Assembly: GCA_044226395.1 (NCBI GenBank)
Contig: JBGAHD010000001.1
Span: forward strand, 558,001-622,000
Reading direction: 5' to 3'
Source: JBGAHD01 sp044226395
GTDB lineage: Bacteria; Pseudomonadota; Gammaproteobacteria; Xanthomonadales; Ahniellaceae
Length of the DNA stretch: 64,000 bases
The notes beneath the pieces were generated by a model. That model was given only the letters and a program-made list of their open reading frames with translations. It had not been told where the DNA came from and did not search any database. Positions 36,989 through 46,025 of this stretch are shown in pieces. A program made the translations under genes and the position numbers. Each line of letters opens with the position of its first letter. Positions within the stretch are counted from its first letter, which is position 1.

Positions 36989-38476
36989 TCAGTTGACCCG
37001 CACCGCGCCACGCAGGCGATACGCGACTGGATGCTTGTCGTCGCCGGTGAAGGTGTGGTCGATGGTGATGTCGCCCTGGCGCAGTTCGGCGAAGGAAAAT
37101 TGCCGGAACAGAAAGCCCAGCATGTCGTCGGGATTGAGCACCACGCCGATGTTCTCGCGAATGGCCTTGTCGACGGCGGCGGCGACTTGACTTTCGAGTG
37201 CGCTGAAATTCTTCAACTCGCCACGCGCGATCTGATCGTCGACACCATCGCGGATCGACTTCACCAGGGCGGCGCGACCGATCTCGATCGTCTCGTCCTT
37301 GAAGCCATCCTGCTCCCAGGCCACTACCACCATGCCCATGCCGGTGAGATCGCGCGCGGTGGTCGGTCCGTCGACATTGGGCAGGTCGAGCACGAAGTTC
37401 GGATCCAGCCCCGTGATCGTGCGTAGCGAAGTCGCGAAGCGACCCGCTGGCAACGGCACGACGACCGTGGTGCCTTCATCCACGCGATCGGGTCCGCCCA
37501 GGTTGTGATGACTGCCCGAGAGCGAGCTGACTTGCGGCGCCGCGTCGCGCAGGGTCTCGAACAGCTGCGTGAGGAACACCGCGTCATTGGTATCGCGCAA
37601 CCCGCGGGCATCGACGGTGTCGCCATCGACCTTGACGAAGGCCGACCACAGGAAAGGTTCGTCGCGGCGCTCGTCGGTCTTGTCCAGGCGCAGCGTGTCG
37701 AGCTTGATCTCGACATCGAGCTGCTCGTACCGCGCGAGCGTCGTCGACAGCGCGCCTGACTCGCGATCGAGCACGCCCGAGCCGATGCGCGGATGATCGC
37801 GCAGCAGGTATTGCACGGTCTCGTCGCCTTGCGCGGTGGCCTTGGGCAGATCGACGCGGCGACCTTTGAGGCGCACGCGCGGCAGATCATCGATCACCAC
37901 GTTCTCGCGCGTGCCGATGAAGACGTGGCAGGCGCCGGGCTTCTCGCCCATCCACGCCACGCGCTGGCCGAATTGCGTCACGTAGTAGAAGAAGCCGTCG
38001 TCGCCGCGCCAAGTGCCGGTGAGATCGTCCTTGCCCTCGCCCTGAAAACCCGCGCGCACCGGCAAGGCAGTCGCGCGCAAGGCTTGGCACGGCAGCACCG
38101 GCGCGGGCAAGGGCGCGGCGGGCTCCTGACCGTCGCCGTGATCATTGGGGTCGGGCGCGATGCGTGGACGCGCGGGCTGGGCGAGCGGCACCACGCAGGC
38201 GTTCCAGTTTCGACCGGTGAAAGTGCCGCTGGATGCGTTGAGCACCATGGCGCGGTCGTTGTCGATCAGGGTCAGGCTCAAGGTGCCGCGCACCTTGCGT
38301 TGACCCTTGCAACAGGCGATCAACTCGCCGGTGACTAGATCGCCGACGCGCTTGCCGTGGAAGATGCTGGAAAAGCCGCGCTGCTTGTGCTCGGCGAACC
38401 AGAAGAAGGCTTGATCGATCTGGCGCACGTAGTACAACGCGCCGTCATCGCAACTGAAGGTTTGAAACAGGGACAT
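36989..38476 (-). CDS. Uncharacterised protein with two D-G-x-x-Y-Y-V repeats
   Basis: A 495-residue protein without signal peptide and of unknown function. ATG 38476 has AAGGAG nine bases upstream. Two copies of a beta-rich module are visible: CDDGALYYVRQIDQAFFWFAEH with IFHGKRVGDLVTGELIACCKG (~9-75), and GDDGFFYYVTQFGQRVAWMGE with VFIGTRENVVIDDLPRVRLKG (~145-195). Comparable modules occur in unannotated bacterial and fungal proteins. After the modules comes a larger domain (~230-495) rich in acidic residues with TIDHTFTGDDKHPVAYRLRG at the end, compatible with calcium or sugar binding. It is divergent from the MarR operon with about 260 bp between. Confidence 0.75.
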   Translation of the reverse strand: MSLFQTFSCDDGALYYVRQIDQAFFWFAEHKQRGFSSIFHGKRVGDLVTGELIACCKGQRKVRGTLSLTLIDNDRAMVLNASSGTFTGRNWNACVVPLAQPARPRIAPDPNDHGDGQEPAAPLPAPVLPCQALRATALPVRAGFQGEGKDDLTGTWRGDDGFFYYVTQFGQRVAWMGEKPGACHVFIGTRENVVIDDLPRVRLKGRRVDLPKATAQGDETVQYLLRDHPRIGSGVLDRESGALSTTLARYEQLDVEIKLDTLRLDKTDERRDEPFLWSAFVKVDGDTVDARGLRDTNDAVFLTQLFETLRDAAPQVSSLSGSHHNLGGPDRVDEGTTVVVPLPAGRFATSLRTITGLDPNFVLDLPNVDGPTTARDLTGMGMVVVAWEQDGFKDETIEIGRAALVKSIRDGVDDQIARGELKNFSALESQVAAAVDKAIRENIGVVLNPDDMLGFLFRQFSFAELRQGDITIDHTFTGDDKHPVAYRLRGAVRVN

Positions 38477-38706
38477 GATCGCGTGCTCCTTGCGTTGGGG
38501 TGGCATCGCGGCCTTGCTTGCCGCGACGTGTGAGGCGGCACTCTAGGCATCGCGCCCGGGCCGCGGCACTGCCGGAGGACGCGCGATCGCCCTGTCCTAG
38601 GTCAGTGGGAGATTGCGCGGCGATTCGCCCGATCTGCGGGCAGGTTGCCGGCCGCGCCGGGCTTCGGATGGGCAAGATTTAACTTGCGAGCCCGTAAGCC
38701 GACCAT

Positions 38707-38727
38707 ATAATAAGCCAACCTTATTAT
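38707..38727 (+). promoter_or_regulatory. MarR operator
   Basis: ATAATAAG (38707-38714) and CTTATTAT (38720-38727) form a perfect 8-bp dyad with a CCAAC spacer, ending 10 bases before the MarR start. An AT-rich dyad in otherwise GC-rich DNA, over the likely promoter, is the usual MarR autoregulatory arrangement. Confidence 0.78.
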
Positions 38728-38737
38728 TGACCCGGCC

Positions 38738-39175
38738 ATGAAGTCACCCACCGAAAGCATCGGCTTCCTGATCCATGACGTGTCGCGCCTGCTGCGTCGG
38801 CAATTCGCGGGCCGGATCGAGGGCAGCACCCTGACCCTGGCCCAGGCGCGCGCCCTGATTCATGTGTCCAAGCAAGAAGGCATACGCCAGGTCGACCTGG
38901 CGGAACTGCTCGACATCGCGCCCATGACCCTGGCGCGCCAGATCGATCAGCTGGCCGAGCAAGGCGTGCTGGAACGGCGCGTCGACCCGCTCGATCGCCG
39001 CGCCTTTCGCCTGTATCTGAAAAAAGGCGCGGCGCCGCATCTGGCGGCGATCGATCAGGTCATCGCCGAAATTCGCGCGCTGGCCTTTCACCGCTTCACC
39101 AAGGCCGAAAGCGAAGCCCTGCAAAGCGCCTTGCGCAAGATGCGCGGCAATCTGGCCGCGACGCCCACGCCATGA
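38738..39175 (+). CDS. MarR-family repressor
   Basis: A 145-residue MarR regulator with the standard fold: helical dimer arms at both ends and a winged helix in the middle (QVDLAELLDIAPMTLARQIDQL, GVLERRVDPLDRRAFRLYL). It is the first gene of an operon with EmrA-like and EmrB-like exporters, 28 bp before the adaptor gene. The operator dyad immediately upstream indicates that it represses its own operon and is released by the transported drug. The start has no strong ribosome site, so it may be leaderless or weakly translated. Confidence 0.92.
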   Translation: MKSPTESIGFLIHDVSRLLRRQFAGRIEGSTLTLAQARALIHVSKQEGIRQVDLAELLDIAPMTLARQIDQLAEQGVLERRVDPLDRRAFRLYLKKGAAPHLAAIDQVIAEIRALAFHRFTKAESEALQSALRKMRGNLAATPTP

Positions 39176-39203
39176 CCACCACGAATTCGCACGGAGCCAC
39201 GCC

Positions 39204-40289
39204 ATGAGCCCGGATGCCAACACCGCCACGCCCACGGTCGATACGCCGACCGCACAACCGGTCGATCGACGCCAGCGCCTGCGTCGCGTGCTCCTGCTCG
39301 TGGTCCCTACCCTCGCCGTCATCGTCGGCGCCGCGATCTATCTCAAGGGCGGTCGTTACGTCGAGACCGACAATGCCTATGTGAAGGCCGACAAGATTCC
39401 GATCAGCGTCGACGTCTCGGGCACGGTGCGCCAAGTTCTGGTGCGCGAGAACGATGTCGTGGTCGAAGGCCAGCCGCTGTTCGTGCTCGATCGCGACGCG
39501 CTGACCATCGCGGTCGCGCGCGCCGAGGCCAATCTCGCGCAAGCCCGCACGGATCTCGATGCGCTCAAGGCCAGTTATCGCGAGAAGGAAGCCGAGATCG
39601 CGCTCGCCCGCACGCGCCTGGCCTTCGCGGAAAAGGATCAAGCCCGTCAAGCGGATCTGGTCGACCGGCATTTCGTGTCCGCCATCAACTACGACAATGC
39701 CAAGCAGGCGACCGAGCTCGCGCGTCAGCAGATCGATGCCCTGCGTCAAGACTTGGCGCGCATCGCGCAGACGTTGGGCGGCAGTGTCGATACACCGGTG
39801 GAAACGCATCCGACGTATCTCGCCGCGGCAGCCGAACTCGAACGCGCGCGTCTGGACCTGGCTCATGCCGAAGTGCGCGCGCCCAGCGCCGGCATCGTCA
39901 GCGATCCGCCCAAGCCCGGGCAATACATCACCACCGGCGGCACGGCCATGGCCTTGGTCGCCAGCGGCGATCCCTGGGTCGAGGCGAATTTCGTCGAGAC
40001 CGATCTGACCTATGTGCATCCGGGCGAGGAAGCGCGCGTGCGCATCGACACCTTTCCGGGCAAGACCTGGGTCGGCGTGGTCGATAGCGTCAGCCCCGCG
40101 ACCAGCGCCGAGTTCTCGGTGATCCCGGCGCAGAACGCCACGGGCAATTGGGTCAAGGTCGCGCAGCGCGTGCCGGTGCGCGTGAAGCTGCGCGCGAGCG
40201 CCGATCTGCCGCCCCTGCGCGCGGGCCTGAGCGCCGTGGTCGAAATCGACACGGGCCATCGCCGCCGCTTGCTGGGCATGACGCTCTGA
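39204..40289 (+). CDS. emrA: EmrA-like membrane-fusion adaptor
   Basis: HlyD/EmrA-type periplasmic adaptor, 361 residues. ATG 39204 has CGGAG upstream. One membrane segment lies at ~32-50 (VLLLVVPTLAVIVGAAIYL), then the biotinyl-lipoyl half (YVETDNAYVKADKIPISVDVSG, VLVRENDVVVEGQPLFVLD), a long coiled hairpin (~95-200, ARAEANLAQARTDLDALKA), the second lipoyl half (VRAPSAGIVSDPPKPGQYI) and a beta-barrel (FVETDLTYVHPGEEARVRID). This is the full EmrA layout. It bridges the EmrB pump to an outer-membrane channel; no channel gene is in this operon, so TolC must come from elsewhere. Confidence 0.9.
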   Translation: MSPDANTATPTVDTPTAQPVDRRQRLRRVLLLVVPTLAVIVGAAIYLKGGRYVETDNAYVKADKIPISVDVSGTVRQVLVRENDVVVEGQPLFVLDRDALTIAVARAEANLAQARTDLDALKASYREKEAEIALARTRLAFAEKDQARQADLVDRHFVSAINYDNAKQATELARQQIDALRQDLARIAQTLGGSVDTPVETHPTYLAAAAELERARLDLAHAEVRAPSAGIVSDPPKPGQYITTGGTAMALVASGDPWVEANFVETDLTYVHPGEEARVRIDTFPGKTWVGVVDSVSPATSAEFSVIPAQNATGNWVKVAQRVPVRVKLRASADLPPLRAGLSAVVEIDTGHRRRLLGMTL

Positions 40290-40299
40290 TCGCGCGATC

Positions 40300-41844
40300 G
40301 TGAACGCCGTCGCGCGCGACCTCGAATCGGCGACGCCGCATCGCGGCGCCATCACGATCTCCGTGATGCTCGCCACCATCATGCAGGCGCTGGACACGAC
40401 CATCGCCAATGTCGCCCTGCCGCACATGCTGGGCTCGATGAGCGCGACGCAGGATCAGATTTCCTGGGTGCTGACGTCCTATATCGTCGCGGCCGCGATC
40501 TTCATGCCCTTGACGGGCTTTTTGAGCGCGCGCTTTGGTCGGCGGCGCGTGTTCATGACGGCGGTCGCCGGTTTCACGCTGGCCTCGATGCTGTGCGGCG
40601 CGGCGCAGTCCTTGCCGCAGATCGTGCTGTTCCGCTTGTTGCAGGGCTTGTTCGGCGCGGCCCTGGTGCCGCTGTCGCAATCGGTGCTGCTCGACAGCTA
40701 TCCGCGCGAACGTCACGGTTCGGCGATGGCCTTGTGGGGCGTGGGCGTGATGGTGGGACCGATCCTCGGGCCTTCGCTCGGCGGTTGGTTGACCGAGTTC
40801 TACGACTGGCGCTGGGTGTTCTACATCAACCTGCCGTTCGGGCTGTTGGCCTGGTATGGGCTGGCGCGTTACGTGCGCGAGACGCCGATCGATCACGCGC
40901 GTCGCTTCGATGGCTTGGGCTTCGCCTTCCTGGCGCTGGCGATCGGCGCGCTGCAGATGATGCTCGATCGCGGCGAATCGCAGGACTGGTTTCACAGCCC
41001 CGAGATCGTAATCGAAAGCGTGATCGCGGGCCTGGCCGCGTATCTGTTCGTGGCCCACATCTTCACCGCGCGACAGCCTTTCATCGAGCCGGGGCTGTTC
41101 CGCGATCGCAATTTCAGCGTGGGCTTGATCTTTATCTTCATCATCGGCGTGATCCTGCTGGCGACCATGGCCTTGCTGCCGCCGTTCCTGCAAAACCTCA
41201 TGGGTTATCCGGTGATCGACGTCGGCTTCGTGCTGGCGCCGCGCGGCGTCGGCACCATGATCGCGATGATGGCGGTGGGACGCTTGGCCGGCCGCGTCGA
41301 CGCGCGCGCGCTGATCGTCACGGGCCTGGCACTCACCGCGCTGTCGTTGTGGGAGATGACGCATTTCAACTTGATGATCTCGCCCTGGGACGTAGTGCGC
41401 ACGGGCATCGTGCAGGGCCTGGGCCTGGGCTTCATCTTCGTGCCGCTGTCGACGGTGACGTTCTCGACGCTGGCGCCGCGCTATCGCAACGAAGGCACGG
41501 CCCTGTTCAGCCTGATGCGCAATATTGGCTCGAGCATCGGCATCTCGATCGTGATCACCTATCTGGCGCAGCGCACGCAGATCAATCACGCGCACCTGGC
41601 CGATCTGATGACGCTGGGCAACGCGGGCTTGAATCAAGCGGTGCAGGCCGGCGTGTACGATCTGTCCACGCCCGCGGGACTGGCCGCGATCAATGCCGCG
41701 GTGACGCGCCAGGCCGCGACGCTCGCTTATCTGCAGGACTTCCGTTTGATGATGGTCGTGGTGCTGGCCGCCCTGCCCCTGGTGGTGCTGCTGAAACCCG
41801 TATCGCGCGCGCCAACGGGCGCGGCCGCGGCGGCGATCGATTGA
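40300..41844 (+). CDS. emrB: EmrB-like DHA2 drug-efflux transporter
   Basis: Fourteen-helix DHA2 exporter, 514 residues, starting at GTG 40300, ten bases after the adaptor stop. Signatures: MLATIMQALDTTIANVALPHM near residue 25, SWVLTSYIVAAAIFMPLTGFL, the loop GRRRVFM after helix 2, the motif LLQGLFGAALVPLSQSVLLD near 115, and GVMVGPILGPSLGGWL near 155 (DHA2 antiporter motif C). The C-terminal half has the extra helix pair of DHA2 members. With EmrA it would export hydrophobic drugs or uncouplers by proton antiport. Confidence 0.92.
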   Translation: MNAVARDLESATPHRGAITISVMLATIMQALDTTIANVALPHMLGSMSATQDQISWVLTSYIVAAAIFMPLTGFLSARFGRRRVFMTAVAGFTLASMLCGAAQSLPQIVLFRLLQGLFGAALVPLSQSVLLDSYPRERHGSAMALWGVGVMVGPILGPSLGGWLTEFYDWRWVFYINLPFGLLAWYGLARYVRETPIDHARRFDGLGFAFLALAIGALQMMLDRGESQDWFHSPEIVIESVIAGLAAYLFVAHIFTARQPFIEPGLFRDRNFSVGLIFIFIIGVILLATMALLPPFLQNLMGYPVIDVGFVLAPRGVGTMIAMMAVGRLAGRVDARALIVTGLALTALSLWEMTHFNLMISPWDVVRTGIVQGLGLGFIFVPLSTVTFSTLAPRYRNEGTALFSLMRNIGSSIGISIVITYLAQRTQINHAHLADLMTLGNAGLNQAVQAGVYDLSTPAGLAAINAAVTRQAATLAYLQDFRLMMVVVLAALPLVVLLKPVSRAPTGAAAAAID

Positions 41845-41851
41845 GCGCGAC

Positions 41852-42733
41852 TTACAGGCTCAACGCGCTGACGAACTCGCGCGGCTGACCGCTCAAGGGA
41901 TCGATAAAGGACAGACCGCGCGCGAGCAACTTCAACGGCCGCGCGTAATCATCGGGTCCGTGTTCCCGCGCCACCGGATACCAAGGGTCGTTGACGATGG
42001 CCGCGCCCAGCGCCGCCATGTGCACGCGCAGCTGATGCATCTTGCCGCTGCGGGGCGTGAGCGCGTAGCGCCAGACGGGACCCGTCGCATCGAGCACGTC
42101 GATGTGCGTGCTGGCATTGGCTTCGCCGGGCACTTCTTCGTTGCGATAGCCGTCGGCGCAGCGCGCGATGCGCGAATGACGCTCGAGCGGAAAGCGCAAC
42201 TCGGGCAAGGCCGGCGCCAGGCATTCGTAGCGTTTGACGATGGCGCGATCGCGAAACAGCGCTTGATAGATCGCGCGCGTGTCGCGCTTCGCGCCGAACA
42301 GCACCAGGCCGGCGGTCGCGCGATCGAGGCGATGCAGGGGCGACAATTTGGGATTGCCCAGGCGCGCGATCACGCGCGCGACCAAGGTCTCGCGCAGATA
42401 ACGGCCGGCGGGAATCACCGGCAGAAAGTGCGGCTTGTCCACGACCACCAGATCGTCGTCGACGTGGACGAGGGTTTCGCGCGCGGGAATGTGGTCTTCC
42501 GAAAACTCGCGGTAGTAGTGCAGCACCTGACGCGGTCGCCAGGGTGTCTCTGGCGCGATCGGCGCGAACGTGTCATCGAACACGTGGCCGCGCGCGAAGC
42601 GCTGCGACCAGTCTTCGCGCGCCACGCGCGGATAATGCGCGCACAAGGCCTCGAGCACGTTCGCGTGCGCGCCCTCGCCTGGCACCACGCGACAAGGCAG
42701 CAGACCTTCCACCGGGGGCAAACGCGCGCGCAC
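41852..42733 (-). CDS. RluA-family rRNA/tRNA pseudouridine synthase
   Basis: A 293-residue pseudouridine synthase. The catalytic Asp is in HRLDRATAGLVLFG near residue 136. Other family motifs are DDDLVVVDKPHFLPVIPAGRY near 92, SGKMHQLRVHMA near 229 and the C-terminal beta-strands (FIDPLSGQPREFV). A short S4-like or linker segment precedes the catalytic domain. The start GTG 42733 is the longest sensible one; no strong ribosome site supports it. It converges on the EmrB gene with seven bases between. The target uridine cannot be told from the sequence, and the family has several specificities. Confidence 0.85.
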   Translation of the reverse strand: MRARLPPVEGLLPCRVVPGEGAHANVLEALCAHYPRVAREDWSQRFARGHVFDDTFAPIAPETPWRPRQVLHYYREFSEDHIPARETLVHVDDDLVVVDKPHFLPVIPAGRYLRETLVARVIARLGNPKLSPLHRLDRATAGLVLFGAKRDTRAIYQALFRDRAIVKRYECLAPALPELRFPLERHSRIARCADGYRNEEVPGEANASTHIDVLDATGPVWRYALTPRSGKMHQLRVHMAALGAAIVNDPWYPVAREHGPDDYARPLKLLARGLSFIDPLSGQPREFVSALSL

Positions 42734-42908
42734 GATCGGGTATTCCGCAAGCTGGTCGAGGGGCGCGCAGCATAGCGCGTCGGTTCCTCGCCAGGGCCGT
42801 CAAGGCGTCGACGAATCGCGCGCGCGAACGGCGCGAGCTCGCCCGCGAACGGTATCGCCTCGCGCTGGCAAGAATCCTGCAAGTGACATCCGAGCTCTGG
42901 AGAGGCCC

Positions 42909-44030
42909 GTGAACTCCGTTCCCGAACTGCCGCGCGTGTTGTGCGTCGATGACGAGCGTCACCTGCTCGAGGCCCTGGCGCGCGCGCTGGGCGATGATTT
43001 CGACGTGACCACGGCCTCATCCGGTCGCGATGGCCTGGCGCGCATTTCGCAATCCGGACCCTTCGACGTGATCGTCTCCGACATGCGCATGCCCGGCATG
43101 GATGGCGCGGCGTTCTTGAGCCTGGCGCGTTCGGTCGCGCCCGAGGCCGTGCGCATCCTGCTCACCGGCCATGCCGATACCGAAGCGGCGATGGCCGCGG
43201 TCAATCGCGGCGCGATCTTTCGCTTTCTGGCCAAGCCCTGCCCCGAGGCCGTGCTGCGTCAGGCGCTCAACGACGCGGTCGAGTATCACCACGTCGCGCG
43301 CGCCGAGCATGAGTTGCTCGAGACCACGCTCAGCGCCTCGATCCGCGTGCTGTCCGATGTGTTGGCCATGGTCTTTCCCGCCGGCCATCGTCGCGCCATC
43401 GCCGCGCGTCATTACGTGGCGCATGCGCTGCGTCATCTGGGCTGGCCCGAGGCGTGGTTGTACGAAGTCGCGGCGGCCTTGAGTCAACTCGGTTGCATCG
43501 GCGTGCCGGCCGATGTGTTGCGGCGCGCGGAGGCCGGCGAGGAACTCACCGCCGCCGAACGCCTGCTGATGGCCGATCATCCGCAGACCGCGCACGCGCT
43601 CATCGTCACCATTCCGCGCCTGGAACGCGTGGCGGCGATGGTGCGTCATCAGGCCACGGCCGTGCGCGAGGACGAACCCGAGGAAGTGCATCGCGGCGCG
43701 CGCTTGCTGCAAGCGGCCCTGATGTACGAACAGTTCACGCGTCGCGGCATGAGCGATCGCGAAGGTCGTCAGGCGCTCAATCACTGCATGCCGCCGATTC
43801 CACCCGAGATCATCGAGGCCGTGTGCGAGTACCGCGCCCTGCCCGTGACCGTGCGCGCGGCGCAGGCCGATGAACTCGAACCCGGCTGGATCGCCGACGA
43901 GGACATCGTCACCGGCGACGACACCGTGATCGTGCCACGCGGTCAGGAACTCACCGCCACCGCCATCCTGATCGTGCGTCGACTGGTCGCGGCCGGGTCC
44001 ATCGCGGAGCCTCTCTACGTGCGCGCGTGA
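42909..44030 (+). CDS. Receiver fused to a degenerate HD-GYP domain
   Basis: A 373-residue regulator of RpfG-like layout. GTG 42909 has GGAGAGG upstream. The receiver (~1-125) is intact: acidic pocket CVDDERHL, phospho-Asp in VIVSDMRMPGMDG, Lys in FLAKPC. The second half (~140-370) aligns with HD-GYP phosphodiesterases, but the catalytic residues are gone: the usual HDIGKIG(I/V)P is LSQLGCIGVP here, and the metal-binding HH pair is replaced (MVRHQATA). A cyclic-di-GMP phosphodiesterase activity is therefore unlikely; a binding or scaffold role, like that of other degenerate members, is inferred. No kinase gene is adjacent. Confidence 0.85.
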   Translation: MNSVPELPRVLCVDDERHLLEALARALGDDFDVTTASSGRDGLARISQSGPFDVIVSDMRMPGMDGAAFLSLARSVAPEAVRILLTGHADTEAAMAAVNRGAIFRFLAKPCPEAVLRQALNDAVEYHHVARAEHELLETTLSASIRVLSDVLAMVFPAGHRRAIAARHYVAHALRHLGWPEAWLYEVAAALSQLGCIGVPADVLRRAEAGEELTAAERLLMADHPQTAHALIVTIPRLERVAAMVRHQATAVREDEPEEVHRGARLLQAALMYEQFTRRGMSDREGRQALNHCMPPIPPEIIEAVCEYRALPVTVRAAQADELEPGWIADEDIVTGDDTVIVPRGQELTATAILIVRRLVAAGSIAEPLYVRA

Positions 44031-44061
44031 AGGTGCATTCACGTCGCTCGTCGCGCGCCGG

Positions 44062-44087
44062 TTGACATACGAATATGTTCGTACAAC
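44062..44087 (+). promoter_or_regulatory. Candidate promoter with operator-like dyad
   Basis: A consensus -35 box TTGACA at 44062-44067 is followed by TACGAATATGTTCGTA (44068-44083), a perfect dyad with a TATG spacer. A matching -10 box is not clear. It lies 35 bases before the kelch gene start at 44121, so a regulator may bind over the promoter. Confidence 0.45.
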
Positions 44088-44120
44088 CATCCGCGCGACG
44101 ACCGCGATCTGGATGACCTC

Positions 44121-45941
44121 ATGCGCGCCGCCTGTTTGATCCTGCTTCTCGCCGCCTCGACCGCGTTGGCTTGCGACCTCCCGCACGAACACGCCAAGGC
44201 CCGCGCGAAAACCGCGCCAAGCGCCAAGGCCGTCACGCCCACGTGGGTCGGCCCCGCGATGTCGGGCTCCTGGTACAACCCCGCGCGCGCCGGCGAAGGC
44301 TGGACGCTCGAGATCCTCGAGGACGGCAGCGCCGTGGTCGTGTGGTTCACCTACGCGCCGGCCGACAGCGAGAATCCGCAGGTGTGGATCCTGGGCCAGG
44401 GCGGCACGATCAGCGGCAATCGCATTCACTTCGATCAGGTGTACACGGCGCGCGGCGGTCGCTTCGGACCGAACTTCGATCCGGCGCAAGTGCAGTTGCA
44501 GAATTGGGGCACGCTCGATTTCACCTTCGACGGCTGCAATGGCGGCAGCATGAGTTACTCGGGCCCCGCCGCGTACGGCAACGGCTCGCATCCGATCGCG
44601 CGATTGGCCGCGATCCAGGACCTCGATTGTCAGCGCGCGTCGACACGCACCGCTTCGGGTGCGCGCGCGGCATCGAGCCTGCGTCAGTTCGGCGGTGCCT
44701 GGTTCGACCCGTCGCATGCGGGCGAAGGCTGGGTGATCGAACCCCTCAGCGCCACGCAAGCGGGCGTCTATTGGTATACCTACACGCCGCAAGGCGAGCC
44801 CGTGTGGTTGCTCGGCGTGGGCACGATGGACGGCACGCGCCTGCGCGTGGATACGCAACTGCGCCCGGTCGGCACGGCCTTCGGGAGTGCCTTCAACGGC
44901 GGCGCGATCACCAATGCGACCTGGGGTTCGCTCGAGATCAATTTTGAGTCCTGCAACCGCGCGCGCGTGAACTATCGCTCGACGCAGGCCGGCTTCGGCG
45001 AAGGCGTGTTGCAAGCGCAGCGCTTGACCACGCTCGCCAGTGGCATCTGTCTCGATCAGTTCCCGGCCGCGCGCACGCAAGGCAGTTGGAGTCAGGCCGC
45101 GACGCAGGCGGTGCGCGAATCCGAAGTCGCCGCGGCGTCCGACGTCGGCGCGCTGTATTCCATCGGCGGTTATGTCTCGCGCCGCACGGTGCAGCGCTTC
45201 GACGCGGTGGCCAATGCGTGGCAAGTGCTGCCCGAACTGCCCGGCGGTCGCGATCACGCGCTGGCCGTGGTCGATGGCGGCAGCTTGCTGGTGTTCGGTG
45301 GTTACAACCTCAATGGCGTTGGCGATCGCGATTCGCCGGGCTTTCGCTACAACCCCGCCACGCAGCAATGGACGACGATTGCGAATGTGCCATGGACCGT
45401 GGCCAGCGGCGCGGCGCGGCTCAATGGATTTTTGTATCTGGGCGATGAGTCGGGCGATCTGATTCAGATCCAGCCGCGCGACATGAGCTGGCGCCGCATC
45501 ACGGCGATGGACGCGACCGCGCGCGATCACTCGCAAGTGGTCGCCTTCGCCGGCGAGATCTGGATGATCGGCGGTCGCTCGCCCGAAACCGCCGAGCAAA
45601 ATCGCGTGACCATCTTCGACCCCGTGACCGAAACCTGGCGACGTGGTCCGCCGCTGAGTCAGGCGCGCGGCGGCTTCGCGGCCACCGTCATCGACCACCA
45701 GATTCATGTGGCCGGTGGCGAGATCATCTACGTCACGGCCAGCGAGCAGCGCGTGACCCCCAGCCACGAGATCATCGCCGCCGGCGAGAATGCGTGGAGC
45801 CCCGCCCCGCCCCTGCCCACCGCCGTGCACGGCGTCGGCGGCGCGAGCATCGACGGCAAGTTCTACGCGGTCGGCGGCAGCATCAATGCCGGCCGCGGCG
45901 GCGGCCCTGGCACGCTACAGGTGTACACGCCCAATCGCTGA
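44121..45941 (+). CDS. Secreted kelch protein with two GSWY-GEGW modules
   Basis: Exported 606-residue protein. The signal peptide is MRAACLILLLAASTALA; a Cys follows directly, but the lipobox is atypical. Two copies of a beta-module follow: SGSWYNPARAGEGWTLEILE (~49-68) with VVWFTYAP, and GAWFDPSHAGEGWVIEPLS (~190-210) with VYWYTYTPQGEPVWLLG. These modules are common in secreted proteins of Xanthomonadales and have no known function that I can name. From ~315 on there are kelch repeats (GALYSIGGYVSRRTVQRFD, SLLVFGGYNLNG, EIWMIGGRSPETAEQN, KFYAVGGSIN) forming a beta-propeller. It ends VYTPNR without the GFE tail. A GC-rich hairpin (45943-45971) follows the stop. Confidence 0.82.
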   Translation: MRAACLILLLAASTALACDLPHEHAKARAKTAPSAKAVTPTWVGPAMSGSWYNPARAGEGWTLEILEDGSAVVVWFTYAPADSENPQVWILGQGGTISGNRIHFDQVYTARGGRFGPNFDPAQVQLQNWGTLDFTFDGCNGGSMSYSGPAAYGNGSHPIARLAAIQDLDCQRASTRTASGARAASSLRQFGGAWFDPSHAGEGWVIEPLSATQAGVYWYTYTPQGEPVWLLGVGTMDGTRLRVDTQLRPVGTAFGSAFNGGAITNATWGSLEINFESCNRARVNYRSTQAGFGEGVLQAQRLTTLASGICLDQFPAARTQGSWSQAATQAVRESEVAAASDVGALYSIGGYVSRRTVQRFDAVANAWQVLPELPGGRDHALAVVDGGSLLVFGGYNLNGVGDRDSPGFRYNPATQQWTTIANVPWTVASGAARLNGFLYLGDESGDLIQIQPRDMSWRRITAMDATARDHSQVVAFAGEIWMIGGRSPETAEQNRVTIFDPVTETWRRGPPLSQARGGFAATVIDHQIHVAGGEIIYVTASEQRVTPSHEIIAAGENAWSPAPPLPTAVHGVGGASIDGKFYAVGGSINAGRGGGPGTLQVYTPNR

Positions 45942-45942
45942 A

Positions 45943-45971
45943 GCGCGCGCGCGTGATGGTTCGCGCGCGCG
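45943..45971 (+). terminator. GC-rich hairpin after the kelch gene
   Basis: GCGCGCGCG and CGCGCGCGC surround a TGATGGTT-like loop directly after the kelch stop. The alternating GC repeats make the exact pairing uncertain, and no T-tract follows. Confidence 0.4.
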
Positions 45972-46025
45972 ATCTACGTAGTCGGATGGCAAGTCGTCTT
46001 GCGGACGACGCCACCGAGACACGCG

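Noticed and set aside
43017..45830. 937-residue open frame on the minus strand
   Set aside because: It covers the antisense of the receiver/HD-GYP and kelch genes, with repetitive Arg/Ala/His composition and no domain; an antisense shadow.
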